Positions 11,374 through 22,613 of a DNA stretch of 64,000 nucleotides are shown piece by piece. Origin of the DNA: Conoideocrella luteorostrata (lineage: Eukaryota; Ascomycota; Sordariomycetes; Hypocreales; Clavicipitaceae); NCBI GenBank assembly GCA_032433595.1, contig JASWJB010000107.1, positions 58,635 through 122,634 of the forward strand, in the 5' to 3' direction. Each line of letters starts with the position of its first letter. The stretch's first letter is position 1. Under the pieces are notes generated by a model. The model searched no databases and had not been told where the DNA came from. It saw nothing but the letters and a program-made list of their open reading frames with translations. A program made the translations under genes and the position numbers.

Positions 11374-14300
11374 ATGAGCACGGGTTGCTGCTCTGCGGAT
11401 GGGATCTCCGATACTGCCTCCCCCGCATCTGCTTCCAGCCAAGGGCGTGGCCACAGTCACCATGTTGGCGGCACCCCAAGCGACTGCGATGGCCTCCCGT
11501 CACACGAACGTGATGAAGCCTGCAACCAGGACGGAGAATGCTGCGACGACGAATCCTGCTGTGCCCAAGTCTCCAGCGGGTCGACAACTCTTGCTTGCTG
11601 TTCGAGTAAGGATGAACGGTGTGATGGTACTCAGAACCCCAAACTAGTCCATGGAGGAACCGCATCAAGTCTCACATTGCCACACAGAGATATGTATCAT
11701 CGCGGCGGCCGCACTAGAGTGTGAAAAATCGTGTGAAACCTCTATCTGCAGCCAGAACGGTATGTGCATTCCAGCCCACTAAAAAATCAACCCCTCGACG
11801 ACCCTCGTTGCGCCCGAACCCCGTCATTCATACGCATGTAATGCTCATTCTTTATAACTTCCCAACAGGCTCTGCCAGTCACGAGCACCAGCATGATGCC
11901 AACGGCCGTCATCCAACCTTGGCGTGCACCACTCATCTTGCCAAAGCTTTTGATCAATACAGCACCTATCTCGAATCCGCCCGCTGTATCTGCCGTAATA
12001 TTCTCGAGCGAGGCTGGTCGACTGATTGCTGCGCCGGCCAACCGAAGAAAGCTCCCTCTGTCGATGCTGAAGTCAGGACTGCCAACAAGACTGGCGCATA
12101 TGCTGGTGGCCGAAAGCACCACAATCACAGCAGTCTTCACCATCACCACGATATTAGCCGTCGTGGGAGGAAGGCGCAACTTGAGGCAGACATGTGCTGC
12201 AAGTCTGACAAAGATGACTGCTGCAGTGGCCATGAAGTAGAGCATGTCATCATCGAGGATAAGGAAAAGCCCTATGTTGTACCGCTTTCCTGGGACGTTG
12301 AGAAGTCTGCATGCCGGGAGCATGTTGCGCTTGCGGTAAATGGCATGACCTGCTCAGGATGCGGAAACAAGATGGAACGCACTCTTAAAGCCATTCCCGG
12401 CGTGTCGTCCGTTCGGGTTAACTTTGTCATGGGCCATGCCGAATTCAGTGTGAACACGTCCATTAACAGCGCAGATGAAGTTATTCGTGCGGCAGAGAAA
12501 GCCACAAGCTTCCGCTGCAACCGCATGGCTAGCGATGACCAAGTTCTGGATCTGTTGGCTTCTGGTAGCTCCGCCAAAGCCTTAGCCAGCGTTACCATTC
12601 AAGGTGTTACAGGTGCCACCATTCTAAACAACAAAACAGTCCGTTTATACTATGATCCTACCATAGTTGGGGCGAGAGTCCTGCTTGAAAAAATCAACAA
12701 TCTGTCCGCAGGATTAGCGCCTCCGCGAGATGACCCATCTGTCTCAAGCGGCCGCAAAAGGCTTTACGACCAGCTCGTCAAGACGTTGCTTTCGGCTGCT
12801 TTTACTATCCCTGTTGTTGTTCTGGCTTGGGGGGGTCATTTAGTCAACGAACGGATTCGCTCCATAATCTCAGTCGTCCTTGCAACCTTTGTTCAGCTCA
12901 TAGCAATTCCGGACTTTTATCGCGCCGCCCTTGGTGCACTCATTCATAGTCGCACCGTCGAAATGGACATGCTCGTCGTTATAAGCATCACGGCCGCATA
13001 TGTCTACTCGGTTGTCGCCTTTGCGTTCCGTATGGCGGGGAAACCTTTGGAGACGTCAGAGTTTTTCGAAACGAGCACTCTGCTAGTCACTCTTGTAATC
13101 CTTGGCCGACTGGTAGCTGCTTTTGCGCGCATACGAGCCGTGGAGGCTGTGTCTCTGCGATCTCTTCAAGCCACAACCGCTGTCATCGTTGAGAACGGAA
13201 TAGACACAGAGATAGATGCTCGACTACTTGAGTATGGCGATATGCTCAAGATAGGCCCTCATTCTGCTGTCGCCACGGACGCAATTGTAACGAATGGCTC
13301 CAGCGAGATTGACGAGTCCATGCTTACGGGAGAAAGTGCTCCCGTGTTCAAGAAGGAGGGCGACTCTGTCATTGCCGGTACCATAAATGGAAGCGGCACA
13401 TTGACTGCCAAGCTGACTCGACTGCCCGGCAAGAACACGGTCACGGATATCGCCAAACTTGTCGAAGAGGCGCAAAATTCCAAACCCAAAATACAGGACT
13501 ATGCAGATCGCGTTGCCAGTTGGTTTGTCCCTGTCGTCACCTCGGTTGCTGTCATTGTCGTGATTGTTTGGCTCATTATCGGCTTCAAGGTTCGGCATTA
13601 CAACGCCGGGAAATCCATTTCAAACGCCATTACATATGCTGTCGCAACCCTTGCCGTTTCATGCCCCTGTGCACTTGGTCTAGCGGTGCCTATGGTGTTG
13701 GTCATTGCTGGGGGCATTGCGGCTCGTAGTGGTGTTATCGTTAAGTCGGCAGAATGCACAGAGAAGGCTCGCAAGGTGACGGACGTTGTTTTCGATAAAA
13801 CTGGTACAATTACCGAGGAAAGCCTCGACGTCATGGAGCAAGAGTACCTCATTGATGAGGACGAAGCGGTTGCGATTTCAAAGGCCTTGGTCGCTGGCAA
13901 CAAACATCCTGTTTCCCTCGCAGTAGCAAAGCATTTGGCTCAGCATACCGCCACCGCCGCTGTTCTGGACGAAGTACGAGTCATCCCTGGAGCTGGAGTC
14001 GAGGCTAAGCTTGAAAAGGACACGCTTCGTGCGGGCAATCCTAAATGGACCGAGACTGAATCTTACGGCGTGATCAATGGTCTTCGGAATGGCGGTATGA
14101 CACTCTTGGTAATAACTCGCATGGGCAAGCCGATTGCTGTCTTTGGTCTTCGCACTCGCCTCCGCGAAGAAGCCGCGAGAGTCATTGCTCAACTGAGTCG
14201 TCGAAACATTACCATTCACCTCGTTTCCGGGGATCAGAAGCGCGCCGTCGATGTGACAGCATCGCAGGTCGGTATTCGCCGCATGGCATCTCAGTGTACT

Positions 14301-14726
14301 CCGGCCGAGAAGCGTTTCTACGTCGCCGGCCTCATGGCAGAGGGTAAAATCGTCATGTTTGTAGGAGATGGAACCAATGATGCTGTTGCTGTGACCCAAG
14401 CTGACGTCGGGGTCCAACTTGGTAGCGTGCTGTCCGCCAGCGACGTCACTCGCGGTGCTGCCGATGTTGTTCTGCTTAACGGGCTTGAGGGTATCTTGTT
14501 CCTCATGGACATCAGCGGTGTAAGTTTCCGTCGCATGATGTTCAACTTTGCCTGGTCTGCAATGTACAACATCTTAGCCATTCTGTTGGCATCTGGAGCT
14601 TTTGTCAACGTTCGCATCCCACCTGCGTATGCTGGCCTGGGCGAGATTGTCAGCGTTGTGCCCGTCATTGCGGCTGCTATGACCATGCTGCTGAAAAAGA
14701 CCAAGGGCACATCTGCTACAGCCTAA
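11374..14726 (+). CDS. Cys-rich P1B-type heavy-metal ATPase (CrpA/Pca1-like)
   Basis: Membrane pump that exports copper or cadmium using ATP. Exons 11374-11605, 11688-11759 and 11869-14726 (introns 82 and 109 nt) give 1,053 aa. The ~250-residue N-terminal tail holds many Cys-Cys pairs (GCC, ECC, SCC, ACC, DCC, MCC) and His clusters, which suits metal sensing or buffering. One HMA domain follows with GMTCSGCG (C263, C266). Catalytic landmarks: TGES actuator loop, metal-binding CPC in the membrane (C700, C702), phosphorylated D744 in DKTGT, the HP motif in GNKHPVSLAV, and GDGTNDAVAV. Exon 2 is short (72 nt) and encodes AALECEKSCE, seen in this ATPase subgroup; intron 1 was placed to keep that frame and is the least certain boundary. 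Metal specificity (Cu+ versus Cd2+) cannot be settled from sequence. Confidence 0.92.
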
Positions 14727-15405
14727 AAAGCTTGCTGAGAAATGTGCTGCCGCCAAAGGCATCGGCCTCGTACGTTCAAGTAAGTCAAGGCGCAAAAACT
14801 CAGCAGCCCATTTAACCGCGACGATACAGTGTGGTTATTTTCTTTTTGATTTGATCGATCATGAGATGTCATTCCTTCCTCTGTAGCGGATTGTATGCAG
14901 TATGGCCTGGCCTGAGTTTTTGTCGGAATGGACGGCAGATACGAAATGAATAGCAGCGGCGATGAAGGTCACCATTAAATGGTGTTATGGGGAGGGATGT
15001 GGTAACCACTTTGTGGATATGCAAAAGCAGTCTTACGTACAGGGCATGATTACAAAATCATTGTTTTCCGCATTCATTATGCCCTGTGAATTTGTCCTTC
15101 TTGTGCGATAGGTGTCTGGGTACGGTATTTTGTAACGCATAATTTGGAGATGCATACGTGACAGCGCTTCTATTTCTGGAGGGTGTGCGATGTCCGGGGT
15201 TATGTATTAATAGTGCTATCAAATGAGGCCATCAAGGTTCTCCCGCCACGCAACGCTACCCCACCACGTCCCCGTCGAGGACGGCCCCCCCCAATCTCTT
15301 CGCATGTACAGTAACGAGTTATCTATGCAGAGTATACTTTCAAACATTCCACCCGAGTACGTCATCCTGATAAAATTCAACACCACCCATCTGTACGCCG
15401 TATCT
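14727..15405. other. Convergent 3' region, ATPase / Zn2Cys6 gene
   Basis: 680 bp between two convergent genes; expected to hold both 3' UTRs. No gene or clear terminator structure seen. Confidence 0.5.
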
Positions 15406-17220
15406 TTACATGTATGGAGCCGCAGTCAAGTCGCCCTCGATATTCCTATCGACTCGAACGGCTGGCTCCCCGGACGACGTGGTGGGACTCGCACCCGCCA
15501 AATCCCGAAAGTCAACTACGGTATACATCTTTTGCAAAACTTCCAGTTTCTCCCTCAAGTAATCTCTCTGGTGCTTCTGTGACCTCTCAAAGCTGAATAT
15601 AAATTGCACTAAAAAGAAAAAATCCTCCAATCTGGCCCGAGCTTCCTCCTGTGTCTGATTTGTGGCTCTCGGCAAGGCCAGCACGTCTGCCACCGTGCTT
15701 GTGATTTCAAAGAGTTTTTGGAGAATGCCACTTCCGTGGAAAACAACGCTCGATATGCTTTTGAGCCGGGAGACGAGGTTGCGTAGTTGTGCAGAAAGAC
15801 GCTGGGCCGGGAAGTGTAGTGATAGGCCCTCGTGAGTGTTTTGGGTGGGTGTGGAGCGGAGGAGGCCTTGCGAGAGAGCGAGTTGCCACACCAGCGTTCG
15901 CAGCCAGAGTCGCGTAATGAAAAGATCAACATGCTGGAGTTCTACGAGAGTGCCGCACCCGCCGGCAATCATTTCTTCCTCGGCCTCCTGGGCACCAGCT
16001 TCGTCCTTGTCGAGCTGCGCCTGTTTGCTTTCGATCCACTGAGATGTGAGTTCTGCGCCGGGTTGAGGTGCGCTGGGGTCTTGCTGCGCGGCCCAGTAGC
16101 CGAGGAAGGGATCATCCATGTTCTGGAAGAGGAGGATAAGACGGTTCCATCCGATTGCAACGTGGGTGGGGATTGAGTCGTCATGAAACGGAAGGCCTGT
16201 CTGTAGAGGAACCATGATGCAGGGGAAACCGGACATGATGAACAAAAATCGTTCGTGAATGTACATTTCCCAGTATATTCTCTGTTGGCGGCAAACTTCG
16301 GTATGGCTGAGGCGGGAGTCGCCCTCGCGATGTTGGTGGATATTCATCATTTGAGCCATGCCGATACCTTCGCGGAGGATGGCAAAACTCCTGTCAAACC
16401 GCTTGAAAGCCATGAAACATATTTCCAGCCAGATGCAGGTTAAGATGCGCTTGACGGTAACAGGCATTTCGCCTTGTAGGCCGCCGGGATATCCGTCGCC
16501 CTCTCTGCCCATATCCGCCTTGCGATGGGCCCAGAGAGAGTACTGCATCAAAGTGCACATTTGCGACGCAACATCGCATCCATTCATGGTCCAAGACGTT
16601 TTGGTCAGGTTGATGGTGACAGCTGCGTAGGCATGAACCAGAGCAGCATCTTCATATTCGTTGTGCATGTTGTGAATGGCGGCTTGGATTTCCGATGGCG
16701 ACATGATTGGATTAACGGGATATACAAGCTCCTCAAACTCCGGAAGTAGTCCCAGAAAAAAATCCGGCGAGAAGCCACATCCAGTGATTGAATATGACGG
16801 CTCAGAGCGTGGGCTGGTATTGTAGAGGCCATCAACGATGCCGGCAATTGACGTCACTGGGACACCTCCGGCGGCTGGAGACGATCCGGCCGAGGGCGTA
16901 TCACCACCGCTGACAGAGCCTGTCTGGATGACGGCAGTATTTGGCGGCGATGATTTCAATTTGTTGCCCCCATGTGACGATGACTTGTTGCGGAGCTGGG
17001 CCACAAGCCGTCCGCGAACACCGGGCTTCCGCTTGGGGGGCGCAGGCGCAAAGTTGCAGGCCAGATTGAGATGGGCGCACTGCGCGCAAGGCTGGTCGCC
17101 GCTGCACCTCACTTTTCTGACACGGCAGGCATCGCAGGCTCGCGAGACTTTGCCTCCGGAGTTATTGGCGGCACCGGCTGCGGCGGTCTGGCTGCTGCTC
17201 ATCTGGGTCTGGAGGGCCAT
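15406..17220 (-). CDS. Zn(II)2Cys6 transcription factor with fungal_trans domain
   Basis: Nuclear DNA-binding regulator, single exon, 604 aa. The binuclear zinc cluster is at residues 29-55: cysteines C29, C32, C39, C45, C48 and C55 in the spacing CX2CX6CX5CX2CX6C, followed by a basic linker (PPKRKPGVRGR). A Ser/Gly-rich linker follows, then the fungal middle-homology region from about residue 145 (EELVYPVNP, WLEICFMAFKRFDRSFAILREGIGMA). The start ATG at 17220 is well placed 28 residues before the first zinc ligand. Zn2Cys6 dimers of this class bind CGG triplets. The gene is the nearest regulator to the amylase and to the transporter/glucosidase pair, so a role in carbohydrate control is conceivable but unproven; I cannot assign it to AmyR, MalR or another named type. 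Confidence 0.92.
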   Translation of the reverse strand: MALQTQMSSSQTAAAGAANNSGGKVSRACDACRVRKVRCSGDQPCAQCAHLNLACNFAPAPPKRKPGVRGRLVAQLRNKSSSHGGNKLKSSPPNTAVIQTGSVSGGDTPSAGSSPAAGGVPVTSIAGIVDGLYNTSPRSEPSYSITGCGFSPDFFLGLLPEFEELVYPVNPIMSPSEIQAAIHNMHNEYEDAALVHAYAAVTINLTKTSWTMNGCDVASQMCTLMQYSLWAHRKADMGREGDGYPGGLQGEMPVTVKRILTCIWLEICFMAFKRFDRSFAILREGIGMAQMMNIHQHREGDSRLSHTEVCRQQRIYWEMYIHERFLFIMSGFPCIMVPLQTGLPFHDDSIPTHVAIGWNRLILLFQNMDDPFLGYWAAQQDPSAPQPGAELTSQWIESKQAQLDKDEAGAQEAEEEMIAGGCGTLVELQHVDLFITRLWLRTLVWQLALSQGLLRSTPTQNTHEGLSLHFPAQRLSAQLRNLVSRLKSISSVVFHGSGILQKLFEITSTVADVLALPRATNQTQEEARARLEDFFFLVQFIFSFERSQKHQRDYLREKLEVLQKMYTVVDFRDLAGASPTTSSGEPAVRVDRNIEGDLTAAPYM

Positions 17221-17480
17221 TTATATGGACGGCGATGCGAGAAAGCTTCCGGATCGTCGGTGGTGCTGACTGGGCTGACGGTGATGCTGATGGGTGTGAA
17301 CAGACAATTATGAGGCGAGACCATCCTCGAGAATCCGTCCAACGCCTTGATTTATGTCTGGGTTGTAGAGCAATTTCAGTCTCGCGTGATCAACTTGGCA
17401 GCGAGCCCACGCAGTGGAAAGTGTTCCTTGCGCCCCCGCCTTACAGCCGTCTCTTTTGCGGCAATGCAATGCGACGCGGT

Positions 17481-17520
17481 GCTTTGCTTTGCTTTGCCTT
17501 GCCTTGCCTTGCCTTGCCTT
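17481..17520. repeat. Compound pentanucleotide repeat (GCTTT)3(GCCTT)5
   Basis: Eight consecutive five-base units, the first three GCTTT and the next five GCCTT, within the 5' region of the Zn2Cys6 gene about 260 bp upstream of its ATG. The step from one variant to the other matches the pattern seen at 10517-10546. Confidence 0.85.
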
Positions 17521-18512
17521 GCCTTTGTCTCTTCTGCCTCCGGCCAGAATCCGCTGCTTCTTTATTCTCCTTCTCGGGCGCCACGCAGCCAACGACAAGA
17601 GGCGGCACACCAGGGCAATGTTGGTTGGAGGGGGTTGAGTGGAGCGGGGGTTGGTTGGTAGCAAGCTCTGGATCTGTCGAGGAAATCTGGGAAAAGATGA
17701 CGATTTTAAATCAAGGCCGGCAGAGCCAAAACCACAAAAAGATTAATCAATAGGATGCGCCTTTAGATGGGCAAAGCAGAGCACGTAAAACAGAGCCAAG
17801 CCGTGTCTGTCTTGTAAGTGTACATGTATTGATGCAAATTGGAGCGGACTGCATGAAAAGCGGAGATGCAGAGCCATGACAGCATGTGGGCTAGGGAAAG
17901 GTTGAGTCGTGGCATGCAGATGCAGCTTCCCCGATGGCTCAGCCGTCTGGTCGTCCCATGCTTGGAGCGAGCTCGGACACTTATTGGAAGGGCAGAAGAA
18001 CAGCTCAGGGCCAGGTTGGCCGGCTTCCATGTCGATTTGATTGAAATCGAGTTTGGTCTGTCCGAAAGCTCCAAGGTTGGGAGAGACGAGCTGGCGCGCT
18101 AGTCCGGATAGGTGGATGCTAGGGCACAAGGTGGCGCTGTTACAGTGGGTGTCAGTGGGTGTCAGGCGGGAGTTCAGTGGGTATCACTTGGCTGTGTGGC
18201 CTGCCGGCACAGTGCGTGCAGCGCCTGCAGTGGAGGGGCAGAGAAAGGGGAGGGGAGGGTGGGGGGGGTCGCCGTGGTGCCTTAGAGGTAGGGAACCCGC
18301 TCGTAAGTCCACTGAATACCCAATGAAAAATGACATAAATAATACAAGTGGCTTGCATCGGACGGAATATTGTCTTAAATCCATTCGCCATTGATGAACC
18401 AAGGTGCCAGGTTGTTGTTGCCAGGAACATCACACGCATATCCGTCCAGCCAGCAGCAGCACTCGCACCGAATTGGGCCCCACGATTGTTATTCGCATCG
18501 GTATATGTGCAT

Positions 18513-18580
18513 CGGCCTCTGCATCTGCATCCGCATCCGCACCCGCACCCGCATCCCGCAGCGCCATCCGCAGCGCCATG
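18513..18580. repeat. Degenerate hexanucleotide repeat (CYGCAY)n
   Basis: Units step through CTGCAT, CCGCAT, CCGCAC and back, then pass into two related CCGCAGCGCCAT blocks. Both halves are intergenic. Copy number is likely variable between strains. Confidence 0.75.
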
Positions 18581-20318
18581 GGAAATCGTTGTATTTTGCT
18601 TTTTTCCTAACCCTCTTCATTTTCGTGTGTGAGGTTGCATTACGTATCTGCAGATGCAAGTCCAGACGGGAGCGGGATTGTTGATTCAGGGGGTGTTCAG
18701 AGACCGAAGTTTGGTTCAATTGCCGGCCCTCGGAGGACTCCGTGCATACAAGACGACCACAGACCAGTTGGCTCCATGTAGGTTGCCACTTTATAAGCGC
18801 GGGATTAGCCATCAGTGGCCTTCTCGTGGTCTATTTGGAATCATCAGGTGCTCAGGTACGCTGTTTTGAATGATTAGAGTCTTGAAGTAGTTTTCGATCC
18901 ATGCCTTTGTTCCTCTAACCGGACTCATTATGATATCTGCCTACCTCTGTAGGTGCTGGAAGTAGACGAGTTGTCACTTGCAACTCAACTCATAAACCAA
19001 AGGTTCACCTTGTACGGAGTATTACCTGCTTACCTAGATTTTTGGGACAAGTCTCATGTGATATCTACAGGTTGACTCTATCTGTCGCCCCCCCCCTAAA
19101 TGTCTTAGCAACCACCTGGAGCACCATCCTTGACATTAATGCCTCGAACCCTAGCATTAACACGATTAAATACCTCCAACATACCTGCATTAAACTCGCT
19201 TGAGTGCGAAGTCTTGTTCGTACACTCTGCCGTGTGCCAGCCAGCCACCAATATCCCCAATCATACCCCCTGCCTGCTGAGGCTTCGGACTCTACGGAGA
19301 ACCCCAGCCGACCAGGGCCACGGGTGAACCGCTTGAACCTTTACTCCAAGGATGTGCTCTTCGCTTTATGCCCAGCAGCAGCAACGAACCATTTATTTGA
19401 ATAGATTGCACGAATTTGGGCAGTGACGGGATTGCTGCTCTGCCTCCGGGCGTTGCCAACAACCCGAATCGTCTGCTTGCAGTCCGCCTTGCTCACCAGC
19501 TTTGCTATACCCCCCTCCCCCTAGCATCTTGCTGCACGCTGACAGACTTGCCTTCGTGCATATCTTTCCCCGGAGTCAAAAGTGCATAATCGTGATTGAC
19601 ATCGTGGTTATTGTTCCTGTGTAGGTGGGCATAGATCACACTAACGGAGTAACTTCCCTTCGTAGACGAGTTCCGCCGTCGCGATATCCGGGGTCGAAGC
19701 AGAGGCCATCACTGTTTCCACTGAGACGAGACAATGACTAGCCGTGATAATAATGCTGCTGTTCATGATTAAAGCAACGCTAACGGAGTAGAAGTGCTTC
19801 TTTACAGCGTCGTCGTGTTGATGAAGGACGCCCACAGACGGGGAGCCCGTTGAAAGGGGTAGCGCCGGCCGGGGAACCAATCGCTCAAGCTGCGGAGAAC
19901 TGAAAGGCATTGTTGTAAGATTCAAAAAGCATTGCCGGACTTTACCGGTCAGCTTGGGTAAGGGTTTCGCAGAAGAGGCGGAATGTGTGGCTGACCAGAT
20001 CGATGTACACCTTTTCGAGGATCGCCAAGGCACGCCCGTAGTACTACTTCCACAACGTCGATCGGCAAGACGGGGATAGTCGCTCTCAGCTGCAAAGTCT
20101 GCCAAATTCGAGCCTAGCGCTATGCTTAGCGAAAATGATATTCGAATAATGCGATGGACCATCAATAGCGTCTCGTGTCTGGCCGTCGAGTATTCACATT
20201 TCGAGCTCCAGCTCCACGGGGATCGGAGCAAGCTCTACAAACAACATTTTCGAAGCCACAGGGGGTTTAGAGCTCGGAAGGGGGAAAGAATCAAAACGCC
20301 TATATTATTTCCAGAACC

Positions 20319-20342
20319 CAAATAAAATAAAATAAAATAAAA
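20319..20342. repeat. AAATA/AAAAT microsatellite
   Basis: A run of AAATA-type five-base units in intergenic DNA, about four to five copies. Confidence 0.8.
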
Positions 20343-20980
20343 TCGGACAATATTTAGTTACCTTGTTGAAAAAGTGCGGAGTTTTAAGCCTGGTTAGTCC
20401 TGGAGAGCTTGCCTTGATAGGCCAGCATACTTGATTGAAACCCGCAGACGCAGATTTGCCTCCTGCCAATGGCTGGTTCACCAGTTGTGCGCTTTACATG
20501 GTTCCCCAAGCGTAAGAGTGACCATGTTGGCAGGCTCAGTCGGGTAATTCGTATCGTAAGACGAGCCCATGAACCAGCATTATTGGCAACGTCGCCCCAC
20601 TGGCTGCTTGTTGGCCTGATCTTCCAGCTTCGTCAAGCCATCAATAGCAAGACAGTAATAGCAGCCAAGGCGGGAAAATTCATTTCAGCAGGGTGGTTAC
20701 CTGTACTATAGTGAAAGAACGAAACAGCTCATTTTACAACAGATTGCGCACGATATATTTACATGGTTAACACATGGGTTTTCTCCACTTCGGATCTCAA
20801 TTGGGCTGTGGCACCGAGGAAATAACTCTGGGCTAGAAACTATTTGACAAATGTGGCCCCGCTTGTTGAGCACTTACAATATGTGACTGGCCTATTTTCA
20901 GATCACGGACGGAGCACCCTGAACTTACCAGACTATATATCTCGGGCCAAAAATTTTATGCCCGATAGAAGAACTCTGTT

Positions 20981-21028
20981 ATTCTTTCTTTCTTTCTTTC
21001 CTTCTTTCTTTTTTTCTTTTTTTCTTTA
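20981..21028. repeat. Pyrimidine microsatellite (TTTC)n
   Basis: Roughly twelve imperfect TTTC units grading into T-rich sequence, about 110 bp past the 3' end of the amidohydrolase gene. Confidence 0.85.
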
Positions 21029-21137
21029 AGGAAAAGCGGGGAGAGCCGGTGGGAGGTGTTTTGCCTTGGCCACTTTCATTTTACAATTTCTATCTCACGG
21101 AATCAGTAACTCAACCCATGTCAGGCTCAAGCTTCAT

Positions 21138-22613
21138 TCATGCCTCGCCCCAAGGTCCAACCCCTGGCCCTTTAAACAACTTGCCCCCTTTCCAAACCCA
21201 CTTGATATTATCGACTTTCTGCAGAACCTTTACATCATCTACAGGGTTCTCTATCACACCAATGAAATCGGCCTCATATCCCACTTTGAGCTGCCCCGTC
21301 TTCGGGGCCTGCCCCTTGACCGTCAACGGCCCATTCGCCGTTGCAGCTTTTAGAGCTTCCAGGTTGGACAGGCCGGCCTCGACGGCCCATTCAAGTTCGC
21401 GGGCCATGGTAAGCATGGAGGTGGCATCTGTTCCTAGCGCGAAAGTCACACCAGCCTTAACGGCTGCTTTATATGCCATCATATGATGCGCAGCGACAAG
21501 CTTGGCCTTGTCTAATACTCTCTTGGGGACCCCATGACCAATAGTTGGTATGATCTGTATGGCCTCTCGCGTGGCCACGTAGACTATATTCTTTTCTTTG
21601 ATCAGCCTAATGCACTCTTCGTCTGCGAAAGAGGCGTGCTCGACGGTGGTGACGCCAGCTTTTACGGCAGCCAGAATTCCCGGAATACCGTGTACGTGAG
21701 CGGCCACGGCGCGATTAAATCTCGTAGCCTCGTCAACAAGGACCTCAAGTTCGCCAGGACTAAATTGGGCCAAGGTTGGATCGTCATCACTGGACATGAC
21801 GCCGCCCGAGGCGAGAATCTTGATGCATTTCGCTCCGCGGCGAATTTGAAGCCTCACCCCCAGACGGCACTCATCCTGCCCGTTGACAATGCAACTTGGT
21901 TTCGTGGCAAAATGCCCTGGACGAATCTGTCCCACACCCAAGCTCAGAAGAACATCGCCGGCCGGGATGGAGAATACATCCCCGTGGCCAGCCAGCTGGC
22001 TGATGCAGGCACCGGAGCTGTAAATGTTCGGGCCAGGAATGGTTCCCTCGTTGATGGGCTTTGCAATCTCGCAGCCATAGCCAGCGAGATCCCGAATGGA
22101 TGTATACCCGCGCTGCAAAATCTCCCAACAAAGCCGGCCAAGTCGCGCACCATCGGCGACGGGGTCTCCGGCCACAAAGCCCATATACGGCGGCCACGTA
22201 GCTTCGTCTTCGCCGCCGGTCATCAAGTGGGCGTGGCAGTCCCACAAACCGGGCATGAGGTAAGGAACTGTGTGGATTCTGCGAGCTTTTTCGATGTATC
22301 TGACTGGAAGGTTGTCCTGCGTGCCCACCCAGACTATGAGTTTCTCCTCTGCGACGAGGGCAGCGTGTGCCATTGGCTCGCCATCGCCAGGGATGAGGAG
22401 ATCAGCTTTGACGATTGTGTATATGAACTTTTTGGAAATGCAGATGTTCTCGCTGTGGGTTTGTCCTACTTGGGGGGTGATAGTCATGCCCATGCTAAGT
22501 GAGCAAAGTCTGCTGGGAAAGGGAGGGCCTGCCACGGATGGCTCACGACTGTCCGTGCCATCGTGGACAATTTCTTGTTGCACGGGACGATGTTCTACGA
22601 TACGTCTGGTCAT
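21138..22613 (-). CDS. Ochratoxinase-like metal-dependent amidohydrolase
   Basis: Binuclear-metal amidohydrolase of the imidazolonepropionase/prolidase-like group, closest in my recognition to Aspergillus niger ochratoxinase, a carboxypeptidase-like enzyme that cleaves the amide bond of ochratoxin A. Single exon, 491 aa. Metal ligands expected for the fold are all present: HxH in WDCHAHL (H127, H129), the bridging carboxylated lysine in AKCIKI (K265), H306/H308 in AAHVHG, H326 in VEHASF, and D396 in LGTD. The segments AGYGCEIAKPINEGT and WKGGKLFKGPGVGPWGE are family-typical. The N-terminal ~65 residues are variable, with no clear signal peptide, and the C-terminus ends a few residues earlier than in ochratoxinase. 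The natural substrate is unknown; many relatives hydrolyse N-acyl amino acids or dipeptides. No mycotoxin synthesis gene is seen nearby. Confidence 0.88.
   Translation of the reverse strand: MTRRIVEHRPVQQEIVHDGTDSREPSVAGPPFPSRLCSLSMGMTITPQVGQTHSENICISKKFIYTIVKADLLIPGDGEPMAHAALVAEEKLIVWVGTQDNLPVRYIEKARRIHTVPYLMPGLWDCHAHLMTGGEDEATWPPYMGFVAGDPVADGARLGRLCWEILQRGYTSIRDLAGYGCEIAKPINEGTIPGPNIYSSGACISQLAGHGDVFSIPAGDVLLSLGVGQIRPGHFATKPSCIVNGQDECRLGVRLQIRRGAKCIKILASGGVMSSDDDPTLAQFSPGELEVLVDEATRFNRAVAAHVHGIPGILAAVKAGVTTVEHASFADEECIRLIKEKNIVYVATREAIQIIPTIGHGVPKRVLDKAKLVAAHHMMAYKAAVKAGVTFALGTDATSMLTMARELEWAVEAGLSNLEALKAATANGPLTVKGQAPKTGQLKVGYEADFIGVIENPVDDVKVLQKVDNIKWVWKGGKLFKGPGVGPWGEA

Larger units (their letters stand above)
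17221..21137. other. Long intergenic region upstream of the Zn2Cys6 gene
   Basis: 3.9 kb with no gene I can support. It holds the regulator's promoter and 5' leader, several simple repeats (17481-17520, 18513-18580, 20319-20342, 20981-21028) and copies of the ACGGAGTA motif near 19013, 19643 and 19793. The longest frame (19641-20231, -, 196 codons) is low in structure, lacks a recognisable domain and overlaps the motif copies, so it is not called. Confidence 0.45.

Noticed and set aside
19641..20231. 196-codon minus-strand frame
   Set aside because: No domain, no conserved motif, and both copies of the CTAACGGAGTA repeat fall inside it; looks non-coding.
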